Assembly (NCBI RefSeq): GCF_023718305.1
Contig: NZ_QEYO01000024.1
Location: 1-54,006, forward strand
Length of the DNA stretch: 54,006 nt
DNA from: Gramella sp. AN32
Lineage (GTDB): Bacteria; Bacteroidota; Bacteroidia; Flavobacteriales; Flavobacteriaceae
Direction: 5' to 3'
Made by a program: the position numbers and the translations under genes. Numbering within the stretch: the first letter of the stretch is position 1; every line of letters starts with the position of its first letter. The notes beneath the pieces are model-generated. The model was not told where the DNA came from. It saw nothing but the letters and a program-made list of their open reading frames with translations, and did no database searches. Positions 15,932-24,415 of the stretch are shown here, one piece after another.

Positions 15932-17623
15932 TTATTTTCTAAAGAACTTAGCCGTATAGGTAGTTGAATTCCCAACATTATCGGTAACAATTACTTTTAA
16001 GTCATTTTCTGTATCGGTTACAACTCCATCAGAAAAATCATGGGTAAGGGTAGCATTTTTATATTCATATTCCATCAGGATAAATTTTCCATTCACCGTA
16101 GCGCGGAAAGACTCAATTCCTGAAAGATCATCGGTAATCTTCAATTTTAGCGTTTCATTTTCTGAAATCCACTTTCCATCATAAAAATTAACCGGACTTA
16201 CCTTAGGCGGAGTGATATCAGCAACCAGTTTATATGTGCCAAAAGTTCTCGTTGCTGTCGAGAACCTGTTTCCTTTTTTGTAGGTAGTAGAATAATTGGG
16301 GCGTCCATATTGCGATAATCTGGCAATAAAAAATTTCTCGCGATCTTCCGGAGCATATTCCGTAACATCAAAGCCAATCGTCATATTGGACTGCAAGGGG
16401 ACTTCATCTTTATGTACCACAAAAGATGTAGGATCAAAAGTAAGCTCTAAAAAAGTATCATCATATAGCGCGCCTGCCGGAATATAAACATCAATACCAT
16501 TTGCATTTGCTGAAAAAGATTGAGTGCTTTTTGCCAAATATGGAGTTTCATTCCCTACTTTTTTATTGATATTTTCACTGAAACTTCCTTTTATGGGAAT
16601 CCTTACCAGGGTCTCGTTTCCTTTAAAATCGGTTACTTTGATGGTATATTGATAATCCAGGCTATCCTGAATATTCAGTTTTCCCTCATTTTTTAGGTCA
16701 CCGTAAATACTTAGTGGATTGTTCTGGTTTTTAAATAATTTTTGAATCCGGTTATTATTGGTTTGATAATATTCATAATCGATAAGCTGATTCAGCCTTC
16801 TGGTTTCCGCAAAAGAAAATTTATCGAAGGTGACTTCAAAAATAGTATCTCCATTTACTGAAGCCTGCATCTTATAAACGCCATTTCGGTTTGGGGCCAT
16901 ATTTTGCTGATCTACTGTGTTGATCCCAAATCCAATATCACCACAGGCCTGTACTTCCCGTGTTGTATAACTTCCATCCTGTAGGGGAATTAAAGGTAAT
17001 CTTAGCCTTTCTTGAGAGTTATTTACATGAGCGTCTTCATCAAGGGAGTATGCGAAAAGGCCTTCGATCAAAGGCTTCCGGGTATCAGCAATATCAAAAC
17101 CAAATAACTGGGCATTCATGGGTCGCTGGCTGCCATCCCTAATTTCGAAATGTAAATGGGGACCGCCGCTTCCTCCGGTGTTTCCACTATAGGCAATTAA
17201 TTCTCCCTGTTCTACGGCCAGTTCACCCGGTTTTGGAAATAATTCAATCTCATAAGATTCTTTTGCATATTGTTTCTGCTTAAGATATTCTTCAAATTTG
17301 GGAGCAAGCTTTTGAAGATGTCCGTAAACTGTAGTGTAACCATTGGCATGTTGAATATATAAAGCTTTTCCGTAGCCATAATGCTGAATATTTATCCTGC
17401 TGATGTAGCCTGCGGCGGAAGCTTTTACTTCCAGGCCTTCGCGTTGTTCCGTTTTAATATCAAGACCGCTGTGAAAGTGATTGGAGCGTAATTCCCCAAA
17501 ACTCCCTGCCAGGACAATGGGAACATTTAAAGGGTTTTCGAAATATTCTTGTGGAAATTTTTGTTGTGCGTTAAGAGTAAAAATACTGCACAGTAACATA
17601 ACAATTAGGTTGGCTCGCGTCAT
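15932..17623 (-). CDS. M23-family (LytM-type) metallopeptidase
   Basis: A 563-residue exported protein. The frame is open to a GTG at 17698, but the ATG at 17623 starts a proper signal peptide (MTRANLIVMLLCSIFTLNAQ), so I use it. The LytM zinc site is intact: HFHSGLDI with His51 and Asp55, then YGHLQ and GPHLHFEIR near residue 148. M23 enzymes cut peptide bonds in cell-wall cross-links. The long C-terminal part (about 160-563) is beta-rich, with Ig-like strands and a DDLSGIESF segment, and may anchor or regulate the peptidase. It is transcribed away from the ZapB-like gene. Confidence 0.87.
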   Translation of the reverse strand: MTRANLIVMLLCSIFTLNAQQKFPQEYFENPLNVPIVLAGSFGELRSNHFHSGLDIKTEQREGLEVKASAAGYISRINIQHYGYGKALYIQHANGYTTVYGHLQKLAPKFEEYLKQKQYAKESYEIELFPKPGELAVEQGELIAYSGNTGGSGGPHLHFEIRDGSQRPMNAQLFGFDIADTRKPLIEGLFAYSLDEDAHVNNSQERLRLPLIPLQDGSYTTREVQACGDIGFGINTVDQQNMAPNRNGVYKMQASVNGDTIFEVTFDKFSFAETRRLNQLIDYEYYQTNNNRIQKLFKNQNNPLSIYGDLKNEGKLNIQDSLDYQYTIKVTDFKGNETLVRIPIKGSFSENINKKVGNETPYLAKSTQSFSANANGIDVYIPAGALYDDTFLELTFDPTSFVVHKDEVPLQSNMTIGFDVTEYAPEDREKFFIARLSQYGRPNYSTTYKKGNRFSTATRTFGTYKLVADITPPKVSPVNFYDGKWISENETLKLKITDDLSGIESFRATVNGKFILMEYEYKNATLTHDFSDGVVTDTENDLKVIVTDNVGNSTTYTAKFFRK

Positions 17624-17748
17624 AGATCTGGGAAAATTCTGGTTTAACCTCGCAGTAAAGTTAGGCAAAACTATGCCAAAATTAAACTGCTTTCGCACAG
17701 GCTTTTATTGCTATTGTTGATTATAAAATAAAATCAGATGAAAAACTA

Positions 17749-17779
17749 TTGGGATATTTGAAAGCGTATGTTAACTTTG
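17749..17779 (+). promoter_or_regulatory. Promoter of the ZapB-like/zapA operon
   Basis: A TTG -33 box (17749-17751) and TAACTTTG -7 box (17772-17779) are separated by 20 bases, the usual Bacteroidota spacing. The start codon follows 28 bases later, at 17807. Confidence 0.65.
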
Positions 17780-17806
17780 TAAGGGTTCACATCGTTTTTT
17801 GTGCTT

Positions 17807-18097
17807 ATGGGTGAAATTGCAGAAATAGTTGATAATCTTGAGAATAGGATCAGTAAAATGCTTCATAAATATGATATGATGAAGCTGCAAAACGAATCCC
17901 TGCAACAGGAATTAGACGCTGCGAAAGAAGAATGTGGAAAAATGGAAGATGATTTACAAAATTCCAAAGACCAGATTCAAACACTTAAAGCTGCAAATGC
18001 GATGCTTGGCAGTACCGACCATAAAAGAGAAACAAAGCTCAAAATAAATAGTTTGATACGGGAAATTGATCAGTGTATTGTTCAATTATCTGAATAG
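17807..18097 (+). CDS. Coiled-coil ZapB-like protein upstream of zapA
   Basis: A 96-residue protein, almost entirely coiled coil (about 5-70, heptads in LENRISKMLHKYDMMKLQNESLQQELDAA), with a short conserved end IDQCIVQLSE. I use the ATG at 17807; a GTG two codons upstream is the alternative. It precedes zapA by nine bases. By location and form it is likely a partner of ZapA in assembling the FtsZ ring, but sequence match to E. coli ZapB is not claimed. Confidence 0.7.
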   Translation: MGEIAEIVDNLENRISKMLHKYDMMKLQNESLQQELDAAKEECGKMEDDLQNSKDQIQTLKAANAMLGSTDHKRETKLKINSLIREIDQCIVQLSE

Positions 18098-18106
18098 AAC
18101 GAAAAT

Positions 18107-18400
18107 ATGAACGACAAACTTAAAATAAAGCTTTCTATCGCAGATCGCGTCTATCCGTTAACCATTCAGCCAAGTCAGGAAGAAGGTTTACGCAAGGCCG
18201 CGAAAAAGATTGAAGCGATGATCAAACAGTTTGAGCAAAATTACGCGGTGAGGGATAAGCAGGATGTATTGGCAATGTGCGCTTTACAATGTGCTGCCCA
18301 AACTGAGCAAAAAAATATTGATAACAGTAGCGATTTGACTGAAGCTGAAGATAAATTAAGGTCACTTAATGATCTCCTGCAGAATCACTTATCTGCTTAA
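18107..18400 (+). CDS. zapA: Cell division protein ZapA
   Basis: A 97-residue protein matching ZapA, which bundles FtsZ filaments at midcell. The N-terminal globular half has the family pattern LKIKLSIADRVYPLTIQPSQEEGLRKAAKKIEAMI; the C-terminal half (about 65-95) is a short coiled coil. It lies directly upstream of a 6S-type RNA, as in E. coli, where ssrS follows zapA, and upstream of rny. Confidence 0.85.
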   Translation: MNDKLKIKLSIADRVYPLTIQPSQEEGLRKAAKKIEAMIKQFEQNYAVRDKQDVLAMCALQCAAQTEQKNIDNSSDLTEAEDKLRSLNDLLQNHLSA

Positions 18401-18424
18401 GTTCTTAAAATATATAAGGTTACT

Positions 18425-18591
18425 GCCTGTATTAGTGCTTTTTTGATAAACTCAACACGAATTCTTTAAAAAGGATGAGTCTAGATTGTAAAAGCAGGCC
18501 GTGTCCCCTCGGGGAAAGCGGATCCTTGATCAATCTGTTAGTCCTAAACTTGTTTTAAAGGAGTTTAATACAAAACCCAACTAATACAGGC
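18425..18591 (+). ncRNA. ssrS: 6S RNA (6S-Flavo type)
   Basis: A 167-nt region between zapA and rny folds as one long rod. The termini pair perfectly over 12 bp (18425-18436 with 18580-18591), then AAACTC/GAGTTT (18448-18453/18561-18566), AGATTG/CAATCT (18483-18488/18531-18536) and an apical CCCC-TC-GGGG hairpin near 18514-18524, leaving a large unpaired bulge near the middle as in 6S RNA. A T run follows at once (18592-18597). 6S RNA traps the sigma-70 holoenzyme. The 6S-Flavo motif and zapA linkage support the call. Confidence 0.8.
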
Positions 18592-18597
18592 TTTTTT
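18580..18597 (+). terminator. 3' end of 6S RNA with T tract
   Basis: The 3' arm of the 12-bp terminal stem runs straight into seven T bases. This could terminate zapA-operon transcription or mark the processed 6S end. Confidence 0.55.
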
Positions 18598-18616
18598 TAT
18601 TAATTAATATCAAAAC

Positions 18617-20179
18617 ATGGAAATAACATATATAGTGATTGCGGTGATAATTGGTTTAGCCATTGGTTTCGCAATCGCCAAAATGCTGGAAAGAAACCAG
18701 GCATCTTCAACAATTTCAAACGCTAAAAAAGAAGCAGCTTCAATAGTTAAAGAAGCTAAAAGCGAGGGAGAGAGTATTAAAAAAGACAAAATATTACAGG
18801 CGAAAGAAAAATTTATCGAATTAAAATCTGAACACGAAAAGGTGATTTTGTCGAGAGACAAAAAAATCAATGAAGCTGATAAAAGGGTTAAGGACAAAGA
18901 ATCCCAGGTTTCCAATGAACTTGGAAAGAACAAGAAATTAAATAAGGACCTCGAGGATAAAGTTGCCGATTACGATCACCGCGTAGCATATTTAGAGAAA
19001 AAGCAGCAGGAAATTGATAAACTTCATAACAGTAAAGTACAGCAACTGGAAGTTATTTCCGGGCTTTCTGCGGAGGATGCCAAATCTCAATTAGTTGAAT
19101 CCCTGAAAGATGCTGCCAAGACCGATGCCATGTCCCTAATACAGGATACGGTTGAAGAAGCCAAGCTCACAGCACAACAGGAAGCTAAAAAGATCATTAT
19201 CAATACAATTCAAAGAATTGGCACTGAAGAAGCTATTGAAAATTGCGTTTCAGTTTTTAATCTTGAAAGCGATGATGTAAAAGGAAGGATAATTGGCAGG
19301 GAAGGACGTAATATTCGTGCCTTAGAAGCCGCTACAGGAGTTGAGATTATTGTAGATGATACTCCGGAAGCAATCATTTTAAGCTGTTTTGACAGCGTTA
19401 GAAGGGAAGTGGCACGTTTGTCCCTGCATAAACTAGTTACTGACGGGAGGATTCATCCTGCACGTATTGAAGAGGTAGTTAAGAAAACAAGGAATCAAAT
19501 TGAAGAAGAAATAATTGATATAGGAAAACGTACTGTGATCGATCTTGGCATCCACGGACTTCAACCTGAATTGATTAAAATGGTTGGAAGAATGAAATAT
19601 CGTTCTTCTTATGGACAGAACCTCCTGCAGCATTCCAGGGAAGTTGCCAAACTTTGTGGGGTGATGGCTTCAGAATTAGGATTGAATCCGAAACTGGCCA
19701 AAAGGGCCGGTCTCCTGCATGATATTGGTAAAGTACCGGAAACAGAAACCGAAGTGCCCCATGCCATTCTTGGAATGCAATGGGCTGAAAAGCACGGTGA
19801 AAAACCTGAAGTTTGTAATGCTATTGGTGCCCATCATGACGAAATAGAGATGAATTCATTGTTATCCCCAATCGTTCAGGTTTGTGATGCCATAAGTGGG
19901 GCAAGGCCCGGCGCAAGAAGACAAGTGCTGGATTCATATATTCAAAGGCTTAAAGACCTTGAAGATATCGCCTTCGGGTTTGGTGGGGTTAAGAAAGCTT
20001 ATGCTATCCAGGCGGGTAGGGAATTGCGGGTGATTGTTGAAAGTGAAAAAGTAAGTGATGAAAAAGCGGCTACGCTTTCTTTTGAAATCTCTCAAAAAAT
20101 TCAAACGGATATGACGTATCCTGGCCAGGTAAAGATTACGGTTATTCGCGAAACACGTGCTGTAAACGTGGCAAAGTAA
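18617..20179 (+). CDS. rny: Ribonuclease Y
   Basis: A 520-residue membrane-anchored endoribonuclease that starts mRNA decay. It has the full family order: N-terminal transmembrane helix (about 4-22), a long charged coiled coil (30-190), a KH domain with GRIIGREGRNIRALE (about 222-236), and an HD domain with LLQHSREVAKL, GLLHDIGKVPE (HD pair near 367) and AHHDEIE. Length is typical. It stands alone downstream of the 6S RNA. Confidence 0.95.
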   Translation: MEITYIVIAVIIGLAIGFAIAKMLERNQASSTISNAKKEAASIVKEAKSEGESIKKDKILQAKEKFIELKSEHEKVILSRDKKINEADKRVKDKESQVSNELGKNKKLNKDLEDKVADYDHRVAYLEKKQQEIDKLHNSKVQQLEVISGLSAEDAKSQLVESLKDAAKTDAMSLIQDTVEEAKLTAQQEAKKIIINTIQRIGTEEAIENCVSVFNLESDDVKGRIIGREGRNIRALEAATGVEIIVDDTPEAIILSCFDSVRREVARLSLHKLVTDGRIHPARIEEVVKKTRNQIEEEIIDIGKRTVIDLGIHGLQPELIKMVGRMKYRSSYGQNLLQHSREVAKLCGVMASELGLNPKLAKRAGLLHDIGKVPETETEVPHAILGMQWAEKHGEKPEVCNAIGAHHDEIEMNSLLSPIVQVCDAISGARPGARRQVLDSYIQRLKDLEDIAFGFGGVKKAYAIQAGRELRVIVESEKVSDEKAATLSFEISQKIQTDMTYPGQVKITVIRETRAVNVAK

Positions 20180-20220
20180 AATTAATACTGAAATAGGTTA
20201 GGTAAGACAATATTATTAAA

Positions 20221-20293
20221 AAACCTGCCAGGTTTTTCAAAACCTGGGAGGTTTAATCCCTCATTGAGGGTTTAATTCCCCGAGGCTGCCTCG
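20221..20293. repeat. Nested hairpin series after rny, probable terminator
   Basis: Two 16-base arms (20221-20236 and 20239-20254) match as an inverted repeat except at one base, and each arm is itself nearly palindromic (AAACCTGCCAGGTTT form). They are followed by CCCTC-ATT-GAGGG (20258-20270) and CGAGG-CTG-CCTCG (20281-20293) ahead of a T run. It lies between convergent rny and the aldo/keto reductase gene and can stop transcription from either side. Confidence 0.65.
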
Positions 20294-20354
20294 AATTTTT
20301 AAAAGTATTTTCCAGTTCATATCTCGTGGACTTGCCCCAAGGTTCTTGATTTTT

Positions 20355-20378
20355 TTAGAGCACTTCTTAGAGCACTTC
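20355..20378. repeat. 12-bp tandem duplication
   Basis: TTAGAGCACTTC occurs twice in direct succession just beyond the 3' end of the aldo/keto reductase gene. Confidence 0.85.
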
Positions 20379-20397
20379 AAAAGAAATAAGTTGCCAG

Positions 20398-21345
20398 TTA
20401 TTCATCATAAATGTTAGAATAAGAATTTCCCTCAAGCTCAAAAAACTTCCCGTTCACATATCTAAAATGTTTATCCAGACCTGCAATTTCTCTGAGATCA
20501 TCTTCATCCAACTGAAAACCTGCACTCATCAAATTTTCTTTGATTCTTCCTTCATTGGTAGATTTTGGTATGACCGCCGTTCCTCGTTGCATACTCCAAT
20601 TGATCAAAATTTGTCCTTCTGAGGCGCCATGTTTCTTAGCGATCTTTTTAATTACAGGATTTTCAAGCAATGAAGGTTCATCATCAGCTTTCATTCCATC
20701 TGGCCTGTCGCCACTTCCCAAGGGTGAATAGGCAGTCAAATGGATCCCATGCTTGCTACAAAATTCCAGTAACTCATTTTGTTGTAAATAAGGATGCAAT
20801 TCCACCTGGTTCATTTCCGGGATTTCATCGGTTTTCGAAATAAGGTCTTTCAATTTTTCTTTACTGAAGTTGGAAACTCCAATATGTCTAACCAATCCCT
20901 GTTTTTTAGCTTCGATCAGGGCTTCCCAGGTTTCAATAATAGGTGCTTCTTCCAGAGAAAGAAAATCATCTGCACCTTTAGGATTTTTTGCATCAGGTTT
21001 GAAAGCAACCGGCCAATGAATTAAATATAGATCCAGATAATCAAGTTTTAGATCTTTTAAAGTTTCCTTTAAAGCCGGAATTACATCATCCTTTAAATGG
21101 GCATTATTCCAAAGTTTGGAGGTTACCCAAATATCCTCACGTTTTATTTTGCCATTTTTAAAAACTTCTGCAAAGGCTGCTCCAACTTCTGCCTCATTGC
21201 CATAAGTAGCCGCACAATCAATATGCTTATAGCCATTATTCAGCGCAATTTTTACCGCATCGGTAACTTTTCCTTTTTTAGATTTCCAGGTTCCTAAACC
21301 TATCGCATCAAGTTGATCGCCGTTCTTAAATTTCAATTTCTTCAT
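20398..21345 (-). CDS. Aldo/keto reductase
   Basis: A 315-residue NADPH-dependent oxidoreductase with an (alpha/beta)8 barrel. The catalytic tetrad is complete: Asp43 in HIDCAATYGNE, Tyr48, Lys77 in VTSKLWN and His110 in LIHWP. GVSNF, the QVELHPYLQQ segment, and the NADP-binding IPKSTNEGRIKENL near 260-275 are present. It reduces aldehydes or ketones; substrate cannot be told. The C-terminal tail is about 30 residues long, ending SNIYDE. Probably monocistronic. Confidence 0.9.
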   Translation of the reverse strand: MKKLKFKNGDQLDAIGLGTWKSKKGKVTDAVKIALNNGYKHIDCAATYGNEAEVGAAFAEVFKNGKIKREDIWVTSKLWNNAHLKDDVIPALKETLKDLKLDYLDLYLIHWPVAFKPDAKNPKGADDFLSLEEAPIIETWEALIEAKKQGLVRHIGVSNFSKEKLKDLISKTDEIPEMNQVELHPYLQQNELLEFCSKHGIHLTAYSPLGSGDRPDGMKADDEPSLLENPVIKKIAKKHGASEGQILINWSMQRGTAVIPKSTNEGRIKENLMSAGFQLDEDDLREIAGLDKHFRYVNGKFFELEGNSYSNIYDE

Positions 21346-21422
21346 AATTCAATTTTTCTGAAAGTTAGGAAGAATGCGAGCTAGCATAAAAAATATGGAA
21401 GGGTTTAGCAGAACTTTAATAC

Positions 21423-22319
21423 CTATCTACGCGGATGGAAATCTTCCATTACTTTTTTAAGATGACTGCGATCTACATGTACATAAATTTCAGTAGTAGT
21501 AATGCTTTCATGACCAAGCATTTGTTGTATGGCCCTAAGATCGGCTCCGTTTTCCAGAAGGTGGGTGGCAAAGGAGTGTCTAAAAGTGTGCGGACTCACT
21601 TTTTTATTAATTCCGGCTGCTTCGGTCAAATCCCGTGTTATGGTAAAGATCATAGCGCGGGTAAGTTTTTTCCCGCGGCGATTAAGAAATAACGTATCGG
21701 TAGCTTCAGCAGAGATATTTAGATGAATGCGCACTTCACTTTTATAGATATTGATGAATTTAATGGTATAGTCTGAAATAGGAATAAATCGTTGCTTGTT
21801 CCCTTTTCCGGTCACTTTTATATAACCTTCTTCAAAATAAAGGTCAGATATTTTTAAATCGATCAATTCTGAAACTCGTAAGCCACATCCGTAAAGGGTT
21901 TCAATAATAGCGCGATTTCGTTCACCTTCAGGTTTGCTAAGGTCAATCGCCTGGATAATTTTATCAATTTCTGCAATAGAGATGGTATCGGGCAATTTCC
22001 TGCCAATCTTGGGAGATTCTAAAAGATCAAGGGGATTGCTTTTTCTATAATCTTCAAAAACTAGAAAACTAAAAAAACTGCGTAATCCGGAAATAAGCCT
22101 GGATTGAGAACGGGCGTTTAGGGATTTTGAGGCATTATAGACAAACTCCTGAATAGTTTTTTCAGAAATTTTAAGCGGGCTTACTGAAATTTCATTAACA
22201 CTTAAATATTTCATCAATTTCAACACATCCAGAGAATAATTATCTATGGAATTCTTTGAAAGTCCGCGTTCAAGCTTTAGATAATGCTTATAATCTTTAA
22301 GTGCATTGTCCCATTTCAT
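21423..22319 (-). CDS. xerD: Site-specific tyrosine recombinase XerD
   Basis: A 298-residue tyrosine recombinase that resolves chromosome dimers at dif during division. The N-terminal SAM-like core-binding domain (about 1-100) is followed by the catalytic domain with all active residues: Arg148 (GLRVSEL), Lys172 (TGKGNKQR), His244-Arg247 (HTFRHSFATHLL), His270 (LGHESITTTEIY) and Tyr279. Length and motifs fit chromosomal XerD rather than an integrase of a mobile element, and no att site or phage gene is nearby. It is divergent from the beta-barrel gene. Confidence 0.88.
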   Translation of the reverse strand: MKWDNALKDYKHYLKLERGLSKNSIDNYSLDVLKLMKYLSVNEISVSPLKISEKTIQEFVYNASKSLNARSQSRLISGLRSFFSFLVFEDYRKSNPLDLLESPKIGRKLPDTISIAEIDKIIQAIDLSKPEGERNRAIIETLYGCGLRVSELIDLKISDLYFEEGYIKVTGKGNKQRFIPISDYTIKFINIYKSEVRIHLNISAEATDTLFLNRRGKKLTRAMIFTITRDLTEAAGINKKVSPHTFRHSFATHLLENGADLRAIQQMLGHESITTTEIYVHVDRSHLKKVMEDFHPRR

Positions 22320-22398
22320 ATGTTAAAGATAAAATTTAGAAGTAAGAGTATTGAGAATACTTTAAGCTATCCTAACTTTTTATTAACAGGATGCCGAC

Positions 22399-22406
22399 TA
22401 CATTTG
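22399..22406 (+). promoter_or_regulatory. Candidate -7 box of the beta-barrel gene
   Basis: TACATTTG fits TAnnTTTG, 24 bases before the ATG at 22431. Confidence 0.5.
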
Positions 22407-22430
22407 CTTCACATTTAAAAATCAAAAACA

Positions 22431-23033
22431 ATGAAAAAATCAGTTTTACTTATTGCAATCGCAATTTTAGGTTTGGGAAGTAGTGCCAGTGCACAGGAAT
22501 ATTGGAATTTTGGGATTAAAGGAGGCTTGAACTTCTCTACGATCACTGGTGATTATTTTGAATCTCCAAAAACAAGAACCGGTCTTAATTTTGGTGTACT
22601 TGCAGAAATCCCTGTGAGTGATAAATTTTCAATTCAACCAGAGGTCCTATATTCTGCACAAGGATATGATTTCGCTTCTATTGATGAAGATAATATTTTT
22701 GATAATGATGATAATATTGAATATCAAGTTGATTATATTTCAGTACCTGTACTTGCGGAATTTTATGTATTGGATGGTTTAAGTATCCAGGCGGGGCCGT
22801 CTTTCAACTTTAAGGTAAACGAAGAGTTGGATTATCAACCTAGGAATGATGCCGGCGATATTGATAAGGATCGTTTTGACAGTTTCGGCTTAAATGGAGT
22901 TGTTGGCTTAGAGTATAAATTGAATAGTGGGTTATTCTTTGATGGTCGATATAATTATGGATTTACTGAAGTTTATGAAAATTCTGGTGCACATAATTCT
23001 ATATTCCAGGTTGGATTAGGGTTTATGTTCTAG
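22431..23033 (+). CDS. PorT-type outer-membrane beta-barrel protein
   Basis: A 200-residue outer-membrane protein of the porin-family/PorT fold. Signal peptide about 1-22 (SSASAQ), then about eight amphipathic strands starting with FGIKGGLNFSTITGD and ending FQVGLGFMF with a terminal aromatic. The VLYSAQGYDF and DYISVPVLAEFYV segments are typical. Many copies with unknown roles occur per flavobacterial genome. It is followed by a strong terminator. Confidence 0.85.
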   Translation: MKKSVLLIAIAILGLGSSASAQEYWNFGIKGGLNFSTITGDYFESPKTRTGLNFGVLAEIPVSDKFSIQPEVLYSAQGYDFASIDEDNIFDNDDNIEYQVDYISVPVLAEFYVLDGLSIQAGPSFNFKVNEELDYQPRNDAGDIDKDRFDSFGLNGVVGLEYKLNSGLFFDGRYNYGFTEVYENSGAHNSIFQVGLGFMF

Positions 23034-23051
23034 GGCATTAAAAATCAATAA

Positions 23052-23084
23052 AGAAAAAAGCAGGCCATTGGCCTGCTTTTTTTA
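23052..23084 (+). terminator. Intrinsic terminator after the beta-barrel gene
   Basis: The stem AAAGCAGGCC/GGCCTGCTTT with a 3-base loop (GCAGGCC 23060-23066, GGCCTGC 23070-23076) is followed by a T run. Confidence 0.9.
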
Positions 23085-23110
23085 TGAATCGAATTTAATA
23101 TCTTTAAATC

Positions 23111-23527
23111 ATGAAAATAATGATCATAAACGGGCCAAACCTGAATCTTTTAGGAAGCCGTGAACCGGATACCTACGGAAGTAAGAGTTTTGAAGATTAC
23201 TTTACAGAGTTACAATTCAAATTTAGAAATGTGGAATTGTCTTATTTTCAAAGCAATATTGAAGGTGAGCTTATAGACCAAATTCAGAGCTCTGATAAGG
23301 ATTTCGACGGAATTATCCTAAATGCTGCGGCGTACACGCACACTTCCGTTGGCATAGGCGATGCAATAAAGGCCATTGCCACGCCGGTAGTTGAAGTACA
23401 TATTTCCAATACTTTTTCCCGGGAAGATTTTCGGCATAAATCCTTTATTTCTCCAAATGCAAAAGGTGTAATTATTGGTTTTGGATTAAAAAGTTATAAT
23501 CTTGCCATTCAAAGTTTTATAGAATAA
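23111..23527 (+). CDS. aroQ: 3-dehydroquinate dehydratase, type II
   Basis: A 138-residue enzyme that turns 3-dehydroquinate into 3-dehydroshikimate in the shikimate pathway. It matches the type II family in size and motifs: NGPNLNLLGSREPDTYG with the catalytic Tyr, the FQSNIEGELID segment, NAAAYTHTSVGIGDA, and VEVHISNTFSREDFRHKS with the active His. The stop TAA overlaps the next start by one base. It is likely co-transcribed with the Dph6-like gene. Confidence 0.93.
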   Translation: MKIMIINGPNLNLLGSREPDTYGSKSFEDYFTELQFKFRNVELSYFQSNIEGELIDQIQSSDKDFDGIILNAAAYTHTSVGIGDAIKAIATPVVEVHISNTFSREDFRHKSFISPNAKGVIIGFGLKSYNLAIQSFIE

Positions 23528-24225
23528 TGCGGAAAGCTTTTTTAAACTGGAGCAGTGGTAAAGACTCGGCCCTCGCTTTATATGCGATTCAACAAAGTGA
23601 AGAATTTGATATAGCGATGCTGGTGACTTCCATCAATGCAGAAACCAATAAGATTTCCATGCATGGGGTTTCCATTGAACTTCTAAAATCCCAGGCTGCA
23701 CAAATAGGAATACCGTTGCATACTTTAAATATTCCTACTGAATTTTCTAAAGAGAAATATGACGAATTTATGAGAAAGAGGCTTTTGGGTTTTAAATCTG
23801 AAGGCTATACGCATAGTATTTTCGGGGATATTTTTTTGGAAGATTTGAAAGATTATAGGGAAACAAAACTGAAAGAAGTAGGCTTAAAGGGAGTTTTTCC
23901 TTTATGGAAAAAGAACACAAAAGATCTAATGGAAACTTTTTTAGATAGTGGTTTTCATGCTATTTGTGTGTGCACCAATTCTAAATATTTAAGCAAAGAT
24001 TTTTGCGGAAGAAAGATAGACCGGTCATTTCTAAATGATCTACCAGAGAATGTTGATCCCTGTGGCGAAAACGGAGAATTTCATACCTTCGTATATGATG
24101 GCCCAATTTTTAAAAATTCGGTAAGCTTTAAAACCGGAGAGGTTTATAAAAAATCTTACGATTCCTTAGAAAAGGAAAAGAACTGGGATACAGAATTTTA
24201 TTATTGTGAACTTCTCTCCGTTTAA
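23527..24225 (+). CDS. Dph6-like (DUF71) ATP-dependent amidase, PP-loop
   Basis: A 232-residue adenine-nucleotide alpha-hydrolase of the diphthine-ammonia ligase/DUF71 group. The PP-loop is SSGKDSALALYA near the N-terminus, then the MHGVSIELLKSQAAQIG segment. The C-terminal family motif GENGEFHTFVYDGPIF is present. Bacteria lack diphthamide, so this bacterial form must act on another substrate; links to B12 salvage or other amidation have been proposed. Its ATG overlaps the aroQ stop. Confidence 0.8.
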   Translation: MRKAFLNWSSGKDSALALYAIQQSEEFDIAMLVTSINAETNKISMHGVSIELLKSQAAQIGIPLHTLNIPTEFSKEKYDEFMRKRLLGFKSEGYTHSIFGDIFLEDLKDYRETKLKEVGLKGVFPLWKKNTKDLMETFLDSGFHAICVCTNSKYLSKDFCGRKIDRSFLNDLPENVDPCGENGEFHTFVYDGPIFKNSVSFKTGEVYKKSYDSLEKEKNWDTEFYYCELLSV

Positions 24226-24377
24226 TTTTTTCAGCAGTATTAAACTGAATTTATTTCTGATTCTATGAATTTCTAAAGTAAAATATTTAGGAATTTCGGC
24301 ATTAGGTAGAATTCTAAATATAGGGATTTCTCAGTCATCCCGGTAGTTATCTGTACTTCTTCGGATGACAATTAAAC
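24226..24377. other. Intergenic stretch with a degenerate hairpin repeat
   Basis: Within the 319-base gap after the Dph6-like gene, this part has no gene. It holds GTCATCC (24334-24340) and GGATGAC (24363-24369), the ends of an apparently decayed member of the GTCATxxC...GxxATGAC hairpin family seen at 15788. The rest of the gap is the terminator and the heptad array. Confidence 0.5.
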
Positions 24378-24411
24378 AAAAATTCCGCCTCCATAAAGAA
24401 GCGGAATTTTT
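24378..24411. terminator. Two-way intrinsic terminator between Dph6-like gene and lpdA
   Basis: The 11-bp stem AAAAATTCCGC/GCGGAATTTTT (24378-24388 with 24401-24411) has a 12-base loop. A/T arms on both sides let it work in both directions between convergent genes. Confidence 0.75.
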
Positions 24412-24415
24412 AACT

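Noticed and set aside
17624..17698. GTG start adding 25 residues to the M23 peptidase
   Set aside because: The added residues contain no signal peptide, whereas the ATG at 17623 begins a normal one.
21423..22319. Tyrosine recombinase considered as an integrase marking a mobile element
   Set aside because: Size and all motifs fit chromosomal XerD, and there are no att repeats, tRNA genes or phage genes around it.
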